Assembly: GCF_017368475.1 (NCBI RefSeq)
Contig: NZ_JAFNJE010000006.1
Span: 62,001-126,000 of the forward strand
DNA length: 64,000 nucleotides
Source: Alteromonas sp. 5E99-2
Lineage (GTDB): Bacteria; Pseudomonadota; Gammaproteobacteria; Enterobacterales; Alteromonadaceae
Reading direction: 5' to 3'
Each line of letters begins with the position of its first letter. Position 1 is the first letter of the stretch. Positions 62,596 to 64,000 of this stretch are shown here, piece after piece. The position numbers and the translations under genes were made by a program. The notes under the pieces were generated by a model. It was not told the origin of the DNA and made no database searches. It saw only the letters and a list, made by a program, of their open reading frames with translations.

Positions 62596-62985
62596 ATGCA
62601 AGTGACGTATTTAAGTCGACAAAAAGCTCAGTGGATACAACGCCATCCCGTTAGTGCATTGAACTTTTTAATGAATAGTGAACTTGTTGGTGAATTACAC
62701 GCGACCAACGGAGAGTACAAAGATGCCATTGTGCAATATGGCTGTGCCTTTGAGATTGCGTCTATTTTATTGAAAATATATAAATCAAATACGGGTCCGT
62801 TACGCAAAAAGATTGCCTCTTTAGCGCTAACCATTTATCGCCTGTGCATACTTAGCCAAACCAAACATCAGCGCAACAGGGTTATCAAACAAGCAATATT
62901 TGACCTGTTCCCAAATCAGCCTTTATTAAACCAATCAAGTATAAATACTGCGCTGGAAGCATTAGCCAGCGAAGCAAAAGAATAA
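62596..62985 (+). CDS. Small helical protein of unknown function, probably iron-regulated
   Basis: The 129-aa protein is predicted all-helical, with TPR-like phrases (ELVGELHATNGEYKDAIVQYGCAFEIASILLKIY). It has no signal or membrane segment. I do not recognise a named family. Unknown small genes also sit near fumC in the pseudomonad iron operon (orfX), and this could be such a protein, but that is a guess from context. It has a Fur-like site 54 bases upstream and precedes the siderophore receptor gene by 122 bases on the same strand. Confidence 0.6.
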   Translation: MQVTYLSRQKAQWIQRHPVSALNFLMNSELVGELHATNGEYKDAIVQYGCAFEIASILLKIYKSNTGPLRKKIASLALTIYRLCILSQTKHQRNRVIKQAIFDLFPNQPLLNQSSINTALEALASEAKE

Positions 62986-63063
62986 GCATTTGCTCACATT
63001 GAGGGCTATTTCTCGTTTGTTATTGATTAATTTGTGATACTTCTGTTAGAATACGCCGCAAAT

Positions 63064-63078
63064 AATAATAACTATCAT
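63064..63078 (+). promoter_or_regulatory. Fur-box-like site upstream of the siderophore receptor
   Basis: TAATAATAACTATCA matches the Fur 7-1-7 consensus at 12 of 14 positions. It is the best of the three in this island and lies 29 bases before the receptor ATG, where a bound repressor would block transcription. Confidence 0.7.
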
Positions 63079-63107
63079 TTGCGTTTAAATTTAACACTCG
63101 AGGATCT

Positions 63108-64000
63108 ATGAATATTTCACTCAACAAAATAACAACAGCGATTTCTTTATCATTAACCTTAGGAATAAGTGCCCCTTTCGCTTTTGCTGCTGACAGCACC
63201 GAAATTAGTGTCGAAAGTACTGAAAAAGAAATGGAAAAAGTCACAGTTTATGGCCGTCACAATAGACTTATACTCGAATCAGGCACTGCTACGAAATCTA
63301 ATTTAAGTTTGCTTGAAACCCCAGCGCCAATAGTTGTTGTTGATGAAATACTTTTGCTCGAACAAGGCCAAAATACCCTTCAAGACGCCATTCGAAATGT
63401 GAGTGGTTTAACCCAAAGTGGAAACAACTACGGTATAGGTGACAACTTATCTCTTCGAGGTTTAGGTGTTAACTTTACCATTGATGGCGTATACGCTGGC
63501 GCTGATTTAGACAACAACTATAACCCTACTCGCTCGCTGACCAATATTGAAAGTATTGAAGTATTAAAAGGGCCAGCTACCGGCTTATATGGTACTGGCG
63601 CTGCTGGGGGGATCATTAATTTAATTGAGAAAAAACCCCAATTTATCCCCTCTTATGAAGCTAGAGCATCAATAGGTAGTTTCGAATCCTATTCCTTATT
63701 TTTTGATGCGACGAACAAAATTAATGACGACCTCGCATACAGATTGGTAGTCAACCACGAAGACTCTGAAGGCTATAGAGATAGAAGCTCAGAGCGTTCT
63801 GAAATATATGCCTCTTTGCGTTACAAAGCGTCAAAAAACCACGAGTTTATTTTTTCTTCAGCTTATATAGATGATGCAATTCAAATCGACTCTATTGGTG
63901 ATCCTGTTCGTTTAATAGACTTATCCTTTTTTAATTTAGACCCAGCTACTATCACTGCTGATGATCTGGCCAATGGCCCTATTGCTGATGGTGGGTTGCA
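63108..64000 (+). CDS. TonB-dependent siderophore receptor (3'-truncated by the window edge)
   Basis: The open frame starts ATG 63108 (GAGG five bases upstream) and runs off the right edge after 297 codons. It has a signal peptide (to APFAFA-ADS), a TonB-box-like EKVTVYGRH, and a plug domain with LLETPAPIVVVDE, LQDAIRNVSGLTQSGNNYG, LSLRGLGVNFTIDGVYAG and IESIEVLKGPATGLYGTGAAGGIINLIEKKP. This wording is that of ferric-siderophore receptors (FhuE/FoxA/FpvA group). The barrel begins afterwards. A Fur-like site precedes it. Ligand identity cannot be told. Confidence 0.93.
   Translation, partial: MNISLNKITTAISLSLTLGISAPFAFAADSTEISVESTEKEMEKVTVYGRHNRLILESGTATKSNLSLLETPAPIVVVDEILLLEQGQNTLQDAIRNVSGLTQSGNNYGIGDNLSLRGLGVNFTIDGVYAGADLDNNYNPTRSLTNIESIEVLKGPATGLYGTGAAGGIINLIEKKPQFIPSYEARASIGSFESYSLFFDATNKINDDLAYRLVVNHEDSEGYRDRSSERSEIYASLRYKASKNHEFIFSSAYIDDAIQIDSIGDPVRLIDLSFFNLDPATITADDLANGPIADGGL

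Noticed and set aside
1-64000. CRISPR array, prophage, integron or insertion sequence
   Set aside because: No regularly spaced repeats, transposase, integrase or phage structural gene was seen. Perfect inverted repeats are isolated hairpins.

Overview
The window is chromosomal DNA from a Gram-negative marine-type gammaproteobacterium, most likely of the order Alteromonadales. The support is the recC-recB-recD order, an ssrA gene encoding the tag ANDENYALAA, smpB next to ratA/rnfH, TonB-dependent receptors, a DUF3461 protein, an S46 peptidase and generally AT-rich DNA. No phage, insertion sequence, CRISPR array, rRNA or tRNA gene was seen. The genus cannot be fixed from the sequence alone.

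Layout. 1-7345 (minus): recD (cut by the left edge), recB and recC, the RecBCD recombination nuclease. 7698-8348: a dimeric-type dUTPase. 8410-14504: a TonB receptor plus Tat-exported PhoD phosphatase operon, divergent from an OlsF-type bifunctional acyltransferase for ornithine lipid. Phased PhoB-like half-sites lie between them, which suggests a phosphate-starvation unit. 14501-27482: mostly housekeeping genes on the minus strand (acyl-CoA synthetase, RNase J-like enzyme, S46 peptidase, RluF, GNAT, PqiA-like, DUF885, RidA, DUF808, YHS). Among them is a secreted-protein gene broken by an apparent 4-base repeat loss. 27635-32006: a matrixin-type metalloprotease with a small secreted partner, rnfH/ratA, smpB and tmRNA.

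32125-40945 is the accessory part. It holds an orphan exosortase with a DUF1554 lectin-like gene, a DUF2975-HTH-outer membrane protein operon, a membrane LytTR regulator, a YHYH lipoprotein, and several small secreted proteins of unknown role. 41075-51214 is a complete non-phosphotransferase polyol (mannitol/sorbitol/arabitol type) utilisation locus: porin, ABC transporter, polyol dehydrogenase, HAD phosphatase and SorC regulator on one strand, and a divergent ROK fructokinase. The expected flow is polyol, then ketose, then ketose phosphate.

51682-59157 is a two-pump RND system with one lipoprotein adaptor. 59273 to the right edge looks like an iron-limitation island. It carries fumC behind a FagA-like gene, a 10-TM metal-exporter family gene, a small unknown gene and the start of a TonB siderophore receptor, with a Fur-box-like sequence in each of the three promoter regions.

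The observations most worth following are the phosphate-starvation divergon, the exosortase with no recognisable substrate nearby, the iron-sparing fagA-fumC island, the intercistronic attenuator in the polyol operon, and the frameshifted secreted protein.
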